Assembly (NCBI GenBank): GCA_013360405.1
Contig: JABWBR010000034.1
Span: 19,653-83,652 of the forward strand
Direction of reading: 5' to 3'
DNA from: Saprospiraceae bacterium
GTDB lineage: Bacteria; Bacteroidota; Bacteroidia; Chitinophagales; Saprospiraceae
DNA: 64,000 bases
Below the pieces are notes generated by a model. It was given only the letters and a program-made list of their open reading frames with translations. It did no database searches and was not told where the DNA came from. Below, piece after piece: positions 51,653 through 60,802 of the stretch (its first letter is position 1; each line of letters starts with the position of its first letter). A program made the position numbers and the translations under genes.

Positions 51653-52480
51653 ATGAACGCAACATATAAGGCTAAAATACACATGCCGGCAATTTTCATA
51701 CTCGCGCTTACCTTTTTCGGTTGTGAAACCGATGATTTTCAAAAATTGGACGATCGCAAGTGGCAGTTGACCTGGAGCGATGACTTTAACGGCAACGCCG
51801 GGCAAGTGCCTGATGCATCCAAATGGACTTACGATATCGGTAACGGGCAGGGCGGCTGGGGTAACCAGGAACTGCAATCCTACACGGATAGTCCCGATAA
51901 CGTTTCAATGGATGGCGAGGGCAACCTGGTCATCACAGCGATTCGCAACGGCAATAGTTTTACCTCGGCAAGGATTAAAACGCAGGGCTTGTTTGCACAG
52001 CAATACGGTCGTTTTGAAGCACGGCTAAAAACGCCTTACGGGCCGGGGCTTTGGCCTGCATTCTGGATGCTTGGCGCTAATATAGAAACCGTAAATTGGC
52101 CGCAATGCGGCGAAATAGACATCATGGAACTTCGGGGCCAGGAACCGCATATTATCCACGGCACTATCCACGGGCCCGGGTATTCGGGAGGTAACCCGAT
52201 TACCAAAGGTTACGCCCTGACCGATGCAAGGTTCGACACGGAATTCCACGTTTTCGCTATTGAATGGAGTAAGGAAAAAATAGACTTTTTTGTAGACGAT
52301 TTCCTGTACCAGCGCATTGAACGCGGGGATGCCCCTGGCGAGTGGGTATACGACCAGCCTTTTTTCATGATCCTCAATGTGGCAGTCGGCGGCAATTATG
52401 TAGGCTTTCCGACTGATGGAACGCCTTTCCCTCAGAAGATGACGATTGATTATGTGAGGGTTTATGAAAGCGCAAATTAA
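51653..52480 (+). CDS. GH16 endo-beta-1,3-glucanase (laminarinase-type) lipoprotein
   Basis: 275 residues; the leader ends TFFGC, a lipobox. The catalytic motif is GEIDIMELRG with Glu154, Asp156 and Glu159, the canonical ExDxxE of GH16. The family fold shows in WSDDFNG near the start, GLWPAFWMLG before the active site and PFFMILNVAVGG near the end. The enzyme is likely to cut beta-1,3-glucan such as laminarin. It follows the binding lipoprotein by 11 bases. Confidence 0.93.
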   Translation: MNATYKAKIHMPAIFILALTFFGCETDDFQKLDDRKWQLTWSDDFNGNAGQVPDASKWTYDIGNGQGGWGNQELQSYTDSPDNVSMDGEGNLVITAIRNGNSFTSARIKTQGLFAQQYGRFEARLKTPYGPGLWPAFWMLGANIETVNWPQCGEIDIMELRGQEPHIIHGTIHGPGYSGGNPITKGYALTDARFDTEFHVFAIEWSKEKIDFFVDDFLYQRIERGDAPGEWVYDQPFFMILNVAVGGNYVGFPTDGTPFPQKMTIDYVRVYESAN

Positions 52481-52508
52481 ATAAGTTGGTTGCCGAAAAT
52501 CAGACAGG

Positions 52509-55500
52509 ATGTTAGTAATGCATGAAAATGAGGGCTATCTGAAAATAGCCGGTTTCGACACCATGCGCCCTTTTTTGATGAGTGTGGTGAGCGACTCCAA
52601 TCACTGGATGTTTATCTCCAGCAATGGAGGCTTGAGCGCCGGGCGTAAAAACCCGGAGTATGCCTTGTTTCCTTATTATACCGACGACAAGATTACCGAG
52701 TCGGCCGATATTACGGGTAGCAAGTCTATTTTTCAGATACACGTAAAGGGCGATGTGCTGATTTGGGAACCATTTTCGGATCGCTATACGGACAGGTATG
52801 CCCTCAGCCGTAACCTGTATAAAAGTATTTTCGGCAACAAAATTATTTTTGAGGAAATCAACCACGACCTGGGACTGGTATTCAGGTACCAATGGAATAT
52901 GAGTAAGGTGTTTGGTTTTGTGAAAAAAGCCGAACTATTGAATACCTCCGATGCCGAATATAAAATAACGCTATTGGACGGTATTCAGAATATCATGCCC
53001 TACGGCGTACCCAGCGATTTGCAGCGCGGTACCAGTAATTTGGTGGATGCGTATAAAAGGAGTGAGTTGGAACCCTCCTCCGGACTTGGCATTTATGCCC
53101 TAAGCGCCATTATTGTAGACAAGGCCGAGCCGAGCGAGGCTTTGAAAGCAAATATCGCCTGGGCTATTGGATTAAAAGAGCATATTACGTATCTGCTTTC
53201 TTCCGGTCAATTAGGAAAATTCAGAAAAAAGCAGAAAATACAGGGCGAGTTCGATGTCAAAGGCGAAAAAGGGGCGTATTTTATTTCTGCTGATATTAAA
53301 CTCGCCGGCCATTCCGATAAAAAATGGTCTATAGTTGCCAATGTTAATCAAAACCATTCGCAGATTGTCGGGCTTTCTCACCTTATTAAAAACAAGGCCG
53401 GCCTCGAAAAGCAATTGCAGGACGATATAGACGCCGGTACGCAGCAATTAATACAACTCGTGGCGAGCGCCGACGGGCTGCAATTCACTTCTGATAAATT
53501 AATAGATACCCGCCATTTTTCAAATGTGCTTTTTAATATCATGCGGGGCGGTGTATTTGACGATAATTACCAAATAGAAAAAAAGGATTTTGTCGGGCAT
53601 CTCGCCAAGGCCAATAAAGAGGTCGTAGCCCGAAACGAGGCATTTATCCGGGATTTAGCGGACATATTTGACCAATCTACGCTCAAGTCTCTTTTGCTGA
53701 AAAGCCAGGACGACGACTTAATCAGGCTTGGCATAGAGTACCTGCCCCTGAAATTCAGCCGCCGGCATGGAGACCCCAGCCGCCCGTGGAATTATTTTTC
53801 TATCAACACACAAAGCGAAACGGACGGCTCGAAAATATTGGATTACGAGGGCAACTGGCGGGATTTATTCCAGAACTGGGAAGCCCTGGCCTGTTCCTAT
53901 CCGGAATTTATCGAGGGCATGATATTTAAGTTTCTCAATGCGTCTACGTTCGACGGCTACAACCCCTACCGGGTCACCAAAGACGGATTCGACTGGGAGA
54001 CCATCGAACCCGACAACCCCTGGTCTTATATCGGATACTGGGGCGACCACCAGATTATTTATCTCCAGAAATTCCTGGAAATTATAGAAAAATATCACCC
54101 CGGCGTCCTGCAGTCCTTTTTTGAAAAAAACTGGTTTGTATATGCCGCCGTCCCCTACATTATCAAACCTTATGCACAACTCTTGTATAACCCCAAAGAC
54201 ACTATTTCTTTTGACCATAAGTGGGACGCTAATATCCGGAATCGACGCGAAGCAGTGGGCGCTGACGGCGCCCTCCTTACTGCCGGCAGCAAGGAAATAT
54301 ACCATGTGAATTTTTTGGAAAAAATACTTGCGACCGTATTGGCAAAAATATCCAACCTTATCCCCGAAGGCGGCATATGGATGAATACCCAGCGCCCCGA
54401 ATGGAACGACGCCAATAATGCGTTGGTCGGCAACGGGGTTTCGATGGTGACCCTGTATTACCTGCGCCGGTTTATGCGGTTTTTTCAGCAAATGTTGGAG
54501 GGCTCGGATCTAGAAAAAGTGGATATTTCAATTGAATTGGCTGCATGTTTCGATAAGATAAGCGAAACGCTACAAAAATTCCGCCCCTTATTGGCCAACC
54601 GTATTTCTGATGAAGACAAAAAACGCATCCTCGATGGGATGGGACAAGCGGCGTCAGAATATCGGCAAAATGTGTACCAGCATGGTTTTTCAGGCAAAAA
54701 AAGGAGCGCCTCCCTCGCGGGACTGAAAACATTCGCTCAATTGAGCCTGGACTTCATAGAACAAGCCATACGCGCTAATCAGCGAACAGATAAACTATAC
54801 CACGCCTACAACCTGATGACCGCCGGCGACACGGCCATTTCCATATCGCATCTCGGCGAAATGCTGGAAGGTCAAGTGGCCGTGCTGAGTTCGGGCTATT
54901 TGAGCTCGCAAGAGGCACTGGAGGTACTGGACGCCTTAAAAAACAGCGCCCTGTTCCGCGAAGACCAATACAGTTACATATTATATCCTAATAAAGATTT
55001 ACACGGCTTTTTGCAAAAAAATAGTATCCCGGAAGCCGACGCACAATCATCGGCGCTAATAAAGCAAATGGTCGTCGACGGAGTTACTTCTATTATTGAA
55101 CGCGATATGCAGGGCGTGTATCATTTTAACGGCAATTTCAAAAATGCCGCCGACCTGGATGCTGCCCTACATGCACTTTCTGAAACCGAATACAAAAAAC
55201 TTGTGGAAAGCGACAGAGGGCTGTTGCTGGACATTTTCGAGAAAGTGTTCAACCATAAATCATTTACAGGCAGGTCGGGTACCTTTTTCTCTTACGAGGG
55301 CCTGGGTTCTATTTATTGGCACATGGTATCCAAGTTACATCTAGCCGTGCAGGAATGTTGCCTGAAAGCTATCGCTGAAAATGCCGGCGCCAATATCATT
55401 GACAGGTTATTGGAGCACTATTACGAAATAGAAGCAGGTATCGGAGTGCACAAATCACCGGAGCTCTATGGCGCATTTCCCACCGATCCTTATTCGCACA

Positions 55501-55919
55501 CGCCTCAGCACCGGGGCGCACAGCAACCCGGCATGACCGGTCAAGTAAAAGAAGATATCCTGGTGCGATTCGGCGAATTGGGCGTATTTGTGAAAAATGG
55601 GAAATTATCTTTCAACCCCTGCTTGCTCCGGAAAAGTGAATTTTTAGCCGAAACGCAATCGGTTGAATATGTGAATGTCTCGGGCAGGAAAACGCAACTG
55701 TCAGTGAATGCCGACGCCCTTTGTTTTACTTATTGCCAAATACCGGTGGTATACCGCATTCAGGATAAGCCGGGGGTGGAAGTCGTAATGGCCGATGGCA
55801 AATCACGGGTCTTTAATTCACTGGAATTAGACGAAGAATCGAGCCGGCATATATTCCGGCGTGACGGCGCGGTGGAAAAAATATGGGTTTCCGTTCAGGA
55901 ACAAACGCTTAGAACATGA
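52509..55919 (+). CDS. GH149/GH161-like beta-1,3-glucan phosphorylase
   Basis: 1136 residues, no signal peptide, so cytoplasmic. The N-terminal part is a beta-sandwich of the GH94-clan kind (RNLYKSIFGNKIIFEEINHD), the central part an (alpha/alpha)6 barrel with RRHGDPSRPWNYFSI, LDYEGNWRDLFQNWEAL and WSYIGYWGDHQIIYL. Length and these motifs fit the large phosphorylases GH149 or GH161, which cleave beta-1,3-glucooligosaccharides with phosphate to glucose-1-phosphate. I cannot separate the two families by eye. It would conserve energy after import. The GH30 gene starts within its stop codon (ATGA). The start at 52509 may be replaced by the ATG at 52524. Confidence 0.75.
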   Translation: MLVMHENEGYLKIAGFDTMRPFLMSVVSDSNHWMFISSNGGLSAGRKNPEYALFPYYTDDKITESADITGSKSIFQIHVKGDVLIWEPFSDRYTDRYALSRNLYKSIFGNKIIFEEINHDLGLVFRYQWNMSKVFGFVKKAELLNTSDAEYKITLLDGIQNIMPYGVPSDLQRGTSNLVDAYKRSELEPSSGLGIYALSAIIVDKAEPSEALKANIAWAIGLKEHITYLLSSGQLGKFRKKQKIQGEFDVKGEKGAYFISADIKLAGHSDKKWSIVANVNQNHSQIVGLSHLIKNKAGLEKQLQDDIDAGTQQLIQLVASADGLQFTSDKLIDTRHFSNVLFNIMRGGVFDDNYQIEKKDFVGHLAKANKEVVARNEAFIRDLADIFDQSTLKSLLLKSQDDDLIRLGIEYLPLKFSRRHGDPSRPWNYFSINTQSETDGSKILDYEGNWRDLFQNWEALACSYPEFIEGMIFKFLNASTFDGYNPYRVTKDGFDWETIEPDNPWSYIGYWGDHQIIYLQKFLEIIEKYHPGVLQSFFEKNWFVYAAVPYIIKPYAQLLYNPKDTISFDHKWDANIRNRREAVGADGALLTAGSKEIYHVNFLEKILATVLAKISNLIPEGGIWMNTQRPEWNDANNALVGNGVSMVTLYYLRRFMRFFQQMLEGSDLEKVDISIELAACFDKISETLQKFRPLLANRISDEDKKRILDGMGQAASEYRQNVYQHGFSGKKRSASLAGLKTFAQLSLDFIEQAIRANQRTDKLYHAYNLMTAGDTAISISHLGEMLEGQVAVLSSGYLSSQEALEVLDALKNSALFREDQYSYILYPNKDLHGFLQKNSIPEADAQSSALIKQMVVDGVTSIIERDMQGVYHFNGNFKNAADLDAALHALSETEYKKLVESDRGLLLDIFEKVFNHKSFTGRSGTFFSYEGLGSIYWHMVSKLHLAVQECCLKAIAENAGANIIDRLLEHYYEIEAGIGVHKSPELYGAFPTDPYSHTPQHRGAQQPGMTGQVKEDILVRFGELGVFVKNGKLSFNPCLLRKSEFLAETQSVEYVNVSGRKTQLSVNADALCFTYCQIPVVYRIQDKPGVEVVMADGKSRVFNSLELDEESSRHIFRRDGAVEKIWVSVQEQTLRT

Positions 55920-57397
55920 AGGCACACACTACTTATTTTATCCTCATAATCCTTATGGCCGGTTGTGTAAAACCCACTACTATCGACGTGGATATTTATG
56001 AAACATCCGAAAGCGGCAACAAACTTGACAAGCTGACTGAATTCGACGTAGTCGAAGAAACAGTGCAGATTCAACTGTTGCCCGATGAAAAATTTCAGAC
56101 CATCGTCGGGTTCGGCGGGTCTTTCACCGAGGCTTCCGCCCACCTCCTCAATGAGTTGGGCCGCGAGAACCGGGCTAAAATACTGGAAGCTTATTTCGGA
56201 GAGTCGGGGGCAAAATATTCCCTGACCCGCACGCATATCAACTCCTGCGATTTTTCACTGGGCAACTATTCATACGCACCGGTGGAGGGTGATACGGAAT
56301 TAGCGCATTTTTCCATTGCGGAAGACATGGACGATATCGTCCCGATGATTAAAGACGCCATGTCTGTTTCAAAAGAGGGCTTCCAGATCATATCGTCGCC
56401 CTGGACCGCCCCTCCCTGGATGAAAGACAACAAGGATTGGCGGGGCGGCAAACTGTTGCCCGAATATTACGACACCTGGGCTTTGTATTTTTCAAAATAC
56501 CTGGACGCGTACCGCGCGCAAGGCATTGACATATGGGGAGTTACCGTAGAAAACGAACCGCTGGGAAATGACAGTAACTGGGAAAGTATGCATTATACCC
56601 CACAAGAGATGAGTGCTTTCGTAAAAAATCATTTGGGCCCCAAATTAAAAGCGGATGGGCGTCAGGTGAAAATATTGGGTTTTGACCAAAACCGGGACGC
56701 AGAACTAAAGAAATGGGTGGATGTCATGTTTGGGGATGAAGGGGCAAAGGAATATTTTGACGGCACGGCCGTACATTGGTATGCCGGCACTTACGATTAT
56801 TTTCCCGATGCCCTGCAATACGTTCACCAAAAAGCGCCCGACAAACTAATCATACAATCGGAGGCCTGTGTAGATGCCGAGGTGCCCCACTGGGAAGACG
56901 ACGCCTGGTACTGGTCGAAAGAAGCCACCGACTGGGGCTGGGATTGGGCGCCGGAAGATCAAAAACACCTGCACCCCAAATACGTACCCGTGTTTCGGTA
57001 TGCCCGCGACATCATCGGCTGCCTCAACAATAGGGTGCATGGCTGGGTAGATTGGAATATGGTGCTGGACCGGCAGGGTGGCCCCAATTGGGCAAAAAAC
57101 TGGTGCACGGCGCCCGTCATTGTCGACCCTGAAAAAGACGAGGTTTATTTTACCCCCTTGTATTATACCCTGTCTCACTTCAGCCGGTTCATCAGGCCGG
57201 GCGCTGTCAGGATCGGGTTCCAAAACCCCGACAAAGAACTCATGGCTACCGCCGTTCAAAACCCCGACGGCAGTATTGTGGCGGTACTGTTCAACCCTGG
57301 TGAAAAAACGAGGGGAATAAAGCTTTCCTTGGGTAGAAAATCCACCGAATTTTCAATTAAAGGAAAGGCTATTCAAACGATTGTAGTCGCATTGTAA
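55916..57397 (+). CDS. GH30 beta-1,6-glucanase/glucosidase lipoprotein
   Basis: 493 residues; lipobox LMAGC. GH30 landmarks: IVGFGGSFTEASAHLL near the start, SSPWTAPPWMKDN, acid/base Glu214 in GVTVENEPLG and nucleophile Glu316 in LIIQSEACVD. The final part is the GH30 beta-sandwich (GSIVAVLFNPGEKTRGIKL). Members attack beta-1,6-glucan or glucosides, so it would remove the beta-1,6 branches of laminarin before phosphorolysis. Its start overlaps the phosphorylase stop by 4 bases. Confidence 0.92.
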   Translation: MKAHTTYFILIILMAGCVKPTTIDVDIYETSESGNKLDKLTEFDVVEETVQIQLLPDEKFQTIVGFGGSFTEASAHLLNELGRENRAKILEAYFGESGAKYSLTRTHINSCDFSLGNYSYAPVEGDTELAHFSIAEDMDDIVPMIKDAMSVSKEGFQIISSPWTAPPWMKDNKDWRGGKLLPEYYDTWALYFSKYLDAYRAQGIDIWGVTVENEPLGNDSNWESMHYTPQEMSAFVKNHLGPKLKADGRQVKILGFDQNRDAELKKWVDVMFGDEGAKEYFDGTAVHWYAGTYDYFPDALQYVHQKAPDKLIIQSEACVDAEVPHWEDDAWYWSKEATDWGWDWAPEDQKHLHPKYVPVFRYARDIIGCLNNRVHGWVDWNMVLDRQGGPNWAKNWCTAPVIVDPEKDEVYFTPLYYTLSHFSRFIRPGAVRIGFQNPDKELMATAVQNPDGSIVAVLFNPGEKTRGIKLSLGRKSTEFSIKGKAIQTIVVAL

Positions 57398-57437
57398 TAA
57401 GCGCAAATACTTTTTTTCCATTTAAAACCAACACAGC

Positions 57438-58868
57438 ATGTCAAAGTACGAAACACCGCTAAAAAACAGGGTGCCTTTTGGGCAAAAAGCCGCTTTTGGG
57501 GCCGGGCACCTGGTCAATAACTTATTGCCGGGCTCCCTGGGCGTTTTTATGTTCTTTTTGTTGACGGCCTTTGGCATGGATCCTTTTTTGGCGGGTTTAT
57601 TGGGCGGCTTGCCCCGACTTTACGATGCCATCACCGATCCGATAATGGGTTATATTTCAGACAATACCGTTTCGCGGTGGGGGCGCCGGAAGCCTTATAT
57701 TTTCGTCGGCGCCATATTTGCCGGTATTATGTTTATCGTGTTGTGGCAACTCAATCCGGAAAACTCGCAGACCTATAATTTTTGGTATTTTCTGATTATT
57801 TCTTTGGTATTCCTGACAGGCAATACCATTTTCTCCACGCCGCTTATCGGGTTGGGTTACGAGATGACATTTGACTACAACGAGCGCACCCGCCTGATGG
57901 GTTTTTCTCAAACCATCGGACAGATAGCCTGGATGATAGTGCCGTGGTTTTGGGTAATCATAGCTGACCCGGATTTGTTTGCGACACAGGCAGAGGGCGT
58001 CCGCAAGCTTTCCATTGTAGTAGGGAGTATTTGTATAATATTGGGAATTATGCCGGCTTTGTTTTGCAAGGAAGTAGACCAGGCCAACCTCACCAACCGG
58101 GATGAACTTACGCTGAAAAACATTGCCAAGAATTTCAAGAGTTTGTTGAAGAACATGGTGCTTATTTTTAAAAATACAACTTTCGTACGGCTGTGCGCTG
58201 CCACGTTCCTGGTGTTCAACGGTTTCCAAATGGTGGCATCGTTCAGTTATTTTATCATTGTCTTTTACATGTTCAAGGGCGACTACGGCAGCGCCGGCAC
58301 GTGGCCGGCCTGGTTCTCTACGATCAGCGCATTGGCCACCGCTGTTTTAATCATCCCGGTCATTACCTGGATGTCGAACAAATGGGGCAAAAGGAAAGCA
58401 TTCATTGTCTCAACGGCTATTTCTATGGTGGGTTACAGTTTGAAATGGTGGGGTTTCAACCCCGATAATCCATGGATGATTTTCATGCCGATTCCGTTGA
58501 TTGTTTTCGGTATTGGCGGCCTTTTTACCCTGATGATGAGCATGACGGCTGATGTGTGTGATTTGGATGAATTGAACAATGGTATGCCAAGAAAAGAAGG
58601 CACTTTCGGAGCTATATATTGGTGGATGGTTAAGTTGGGACAAGGGCTTGCCCTGGTATTGGGCGGCTTGATACTGAAACTGGTGGGTTTTGACCAAAAT
58701 GTAGGCGTGCAGGCAGCCGAAACGCTCACCCGGCTGCGCCTGGCCGACATTCTCGTGCCGGCCACTACGGCGGGGCTCGCTATATGGGTGATGTGGGGTT
58801 ATGATTTGTCGGAAGAGAAGGCCAAGCAAATCAAAGATGAATTGGTTTCAAGACGGGGAGAGTTGTAA
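57438..58868 (+). CDS. MFS/GPH-family sugar:cation symporter
   Basis: 476 residues with about twelve hydrophobic segments. Near the N-terminus it has GLPRLYDAITDPIMGYISDN and SRWGRRKPYIFVGAI, the hallmark of the glycoside-pentoside-hexuronide symporters and related MFS carriers. A central charged loop separates the two halves. The later MSMTADVCDLDELNNG segment is also typical of that family. It would carry glucose or short glucooligosaccharides across the inner membrane. It lies 40 bases after GH30 and 46 bases before the first GH17-like gene. Confidence 0.9.
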   Translation: MSKYETPLKNRVPFGQKAAFGAGHLVNNLLPGSLGVFMFFLLTAFGMDPFLAGLLGGLPRLYDAITDPIMGYISDNTVSRWGRRKPYIFVGAIFAGIMFIVLWQLNPENSQTYNFWYFLIISLVFLTGNTIFSTPLIGLGYEMTFDYNERTRLMGFSQTIGQIAWMIVPWFWVIIADPDLFATQAEGVRKLSIVVGSICIILGIMPALFCKEVDQANLTNRDELTLKNIAKNFKSLLKNMVLIFKNTTFVRLCAATFLVFNGFQMVASFSYFIIVFYMFKGDYGSAGTWPAWFSTISALATAVLIIPVITWMSNKWGKRKAFIVSTAISMVGYSLKWWGFNPDNPWMIFMPIPLIVFGIGGLFTLMMSMTADVCDLDELNNGMPRKEGTFGAIYWWMVKLGQGLALVLGGLILKLVGFDQNVGVQAAETLTRLRLADILVPATTAGLAIWVMWGYDLSEEKAKQIKDELVSRRGEL

Positions 58869-58914
58869 AGATGTAACTAACAATCACCATTCAATCATAT
58901 TCAATTTTTTCACT

Positions 58915-59835
58915 ATGTCATTCAGGGCAGAAAAATATCTAAGCTTCAAGGAGTCGGGGCTGACGCCTAAAGAAAGCTTTTTTGACGATAAATCTGACGT
59001 AGACATCCAGGGCTTGTTCCTGGAAGTATTGCACGGCGGAGTACACGGGTTTTGTTTCAGCTTGTATGAAGATGGCCAAAAACCTGGCGATATCATTACC
59101 GCCCCGCAAATCAGACGGCGGATGCAAATATTAAAACCCTACAGTCAATGGGTGAGGTCGTTTTCCTGCATCGAGGGCAATGAATTAATTCCCCAAATCG
59201 CCAAGGAATCAGGGATGAAGACCTTGGTGGGCGCCTGGATAGGCAAGGACGAAGACAAAAACCGGCAGGAAATTGAAAACCTTATTCAGTTGGCTAAAGA
59301 CGGCTTTGTCGATATAGCAGCGGTGGGCAATGAGGTGCTTTACAGAAAAGAACTATCTGAACAAGAACTCATTGAACGCATTTTACAGGTGAAAGAGGCT
59401 ATTCCCAACGTGCCGGTCGGCTATGTGGATGCCTACTACGAATTTGTGAAGCGTCCGGCTATTGCAGAAGCCTGCGATGTGATTTTGTGCAATTGTTATC
59501 CATACTGGGAAGGTACCGAATTCAGGTATTCACTCCCGCATATGCAACAAATGTATCATCAGGCGTTTCATGCCGGAAAGGGAAAGCGCGTCATCATAAC
59601 CGAAACCGGCTGGCCAAGCCAGGGCGAAAGCCTGGGCAATGCCATGCCCTCTATGATGAATGCCATGAAATATTTTATCAATACCCAGCTGTGGGCCATG
59701 GATGAAAATGTGGAGGTCTTTTATTTCTCGTCATTCGACGAGTCCTGGAAGGTGGGCGCCGAAGGCGAAGTAGGCGCCTATTGGGGTATTTGGGATAAAA
59801 ACGAAAAACTAAAATTCGGGAATGAATACATTTAA
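58915..59835 (+). CDS. GH17-like glycosidase, cytoplasmic
   Basis: 306 residues from the ATG at 58915. The open frame upstream overlaps the transporter gene and is not coding. No signal peptide. GH17 features: acid/base Glu140 in AAVGNEVLYR and nucleophile Glu230 in VIITETGWPSQG, in the expected order and spacing, plus LCNCYPYWEG and YFSSFDESWK. GH17 enzymes act on beta-1,3-glucan (or beta-1,2/1,6 in some lineages). Intracellular placement suggests action on imported oligosaccharides. It overlaps the next GH17-like gene by 14 bases. Confidence 0.87.
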   Translation: MSFRAEKYLSFKESGLTPKESFFDDKSDVDIQGLFLEVLHGGVHGFCFSLYEDGQKPGDIITAPQIRRRMQILKPYSQWVRSFSCIEGNELIPQIAKESGMKTLVGAWIGKDEDKNRQEIENLIQLAKDGFVDIAAVGNEVLYRKELSEQELIERILQVKEAIPNVPVGYVDAYYEFVKRPAIAEACDVILCNCYPYWEGTEFRYSLPHMQQMYHQAFHAGKGKRVIITETGWPSQGESLGNAMPSMMNAMKYFINTQLWAMDENVEVFYFSSFDESWKVGAEGEVGAYWGIWDKNEKLKFGNEYI

Positions 59836-60775
59836 ATCCCTGCATATCAACCCGGGCAGCGCAATTTGTTATTCCGGTTTCAGAGAAGGCCAGCACCCCG
59901 GCGGGGTATACCCCAGTTATGCGGAAATCAGGGAGGATTTATTGCTCCTTCACGGGCATTGGAAATACCTCCGTCTATTCGACTGCGACCTGCATGTGGA
60001 GACCGTGTTGGAGGTGATTAAAAATGAAAGACTCGATTTCCAACTGATGCTCAGCGCTTATATCAACGCTGAAATGAATAATTTTAATTGCCCCTGGGGA
60101 GGCGGGGTGTATTCAGAAGAGCAACTGGACCAAAACTGTGCGGAAAATCAAAGAAAAGTAAATCATCTGATTACGCTGGCTAACCAACACCCCGATATCG
60201 TTTTTTCGCTTTCGGTGGGCAACGAAGCCTGCGTGGAGTGGACCGACCACTTTGTGCCGGAAGCCAAAGTGCGGGATTATGTGCGGCAAGTACGCGCAAA
60301 AGCAACTCAGCCGGTCACTTTTTGCGAAAATTATGCGCCCTGGCTCTCCAGGTTGAAAACGTTAGCCGAAGAAGTGGATTTCATTTCTATACATACCTAT
60401 CCGGTTTGGGAATACAAACACATCGGCGAGTCGCTCGATTACACAAAGGAAAATTACTATTCGGTGGCGGAAAAATACCCGCACAAGCCGGTAGTTATTA
60501 CGGAAGCCGGTTGGGCTACCAACTCCAACGGCAGAGGCATCGACCCAGGCAACGTGAATGAAGGCTATCAGCAAACCTATTACGAAATGCTGATGGAATG
60601 GACCGAACGGGAAAATATCCTCTGCTTTTTCTTTGAGGCGTTTGACGAGTCCTGGAAGGGCTCGCCCGAACCGCTGGAACCTGAAAAACACTGGGGGCTG
60701 TTTAAAATTGACAGAACCCCCAAAATGGCTGTGAGGCATTTATTGCATCACGAAACGCCTGAAAATACGCTTTAA
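59822..60775 (+). CDS. Second GH17-like glycosidase, cytoplasmic
   Basis: 317 residues, no signal peptide. Acid/base Glu135 in LSVGNEACVEW and nucleophile Glu228 in VVITEAGWATNSNG. The same SIHTYPVWEYKH and EAFDESWKG landmarks occur as in its neighbour, but identity between the two is low, so this is an old duplication or two separate acquisitions rather than a recent copy. It overlaps the previous gene by 14 bases. The product may process a different linkage than the first GH17. Confidence 0.87.
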   Translation: MNTFKSLHINPGSAICYSGFREGQHPGGVYPSYAEIREDLLLLHGHWKYLRLFDCDLHVETVLEVIKNERLDFQLMLSAYINAEMNNFNCPWGGGVYSEEQLDQNCAENQRKVNHLITLANQHPDIVFSLSVGNEACVEWTDHFVPEAKVRDYVRQVRAKATQPVTFCENYAPWLSRLKTLAEEVDFISIHTYPVWEYKHIGESLDYTKENYYSVAEKYPHKPVVITEAGWATNSNGRGIDPGNVNEGYQQTYYEMLMEWTERENILCFFFEAFDESWKGSPEPLEPEKHWGLFKIDRTPKMAVRHLLHHETPENTL

Positions 60776-60802
60776 AATAGTTGTACCAAAAATTTCTTGA
60801 TC

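Noticed and set aside
58801..58914. N-terminal extension of the first GH17-like protein
   Set aside because: It overlaps the end of the transporter gene in another frame; the ATG at 58915 starts the family-like sequence.
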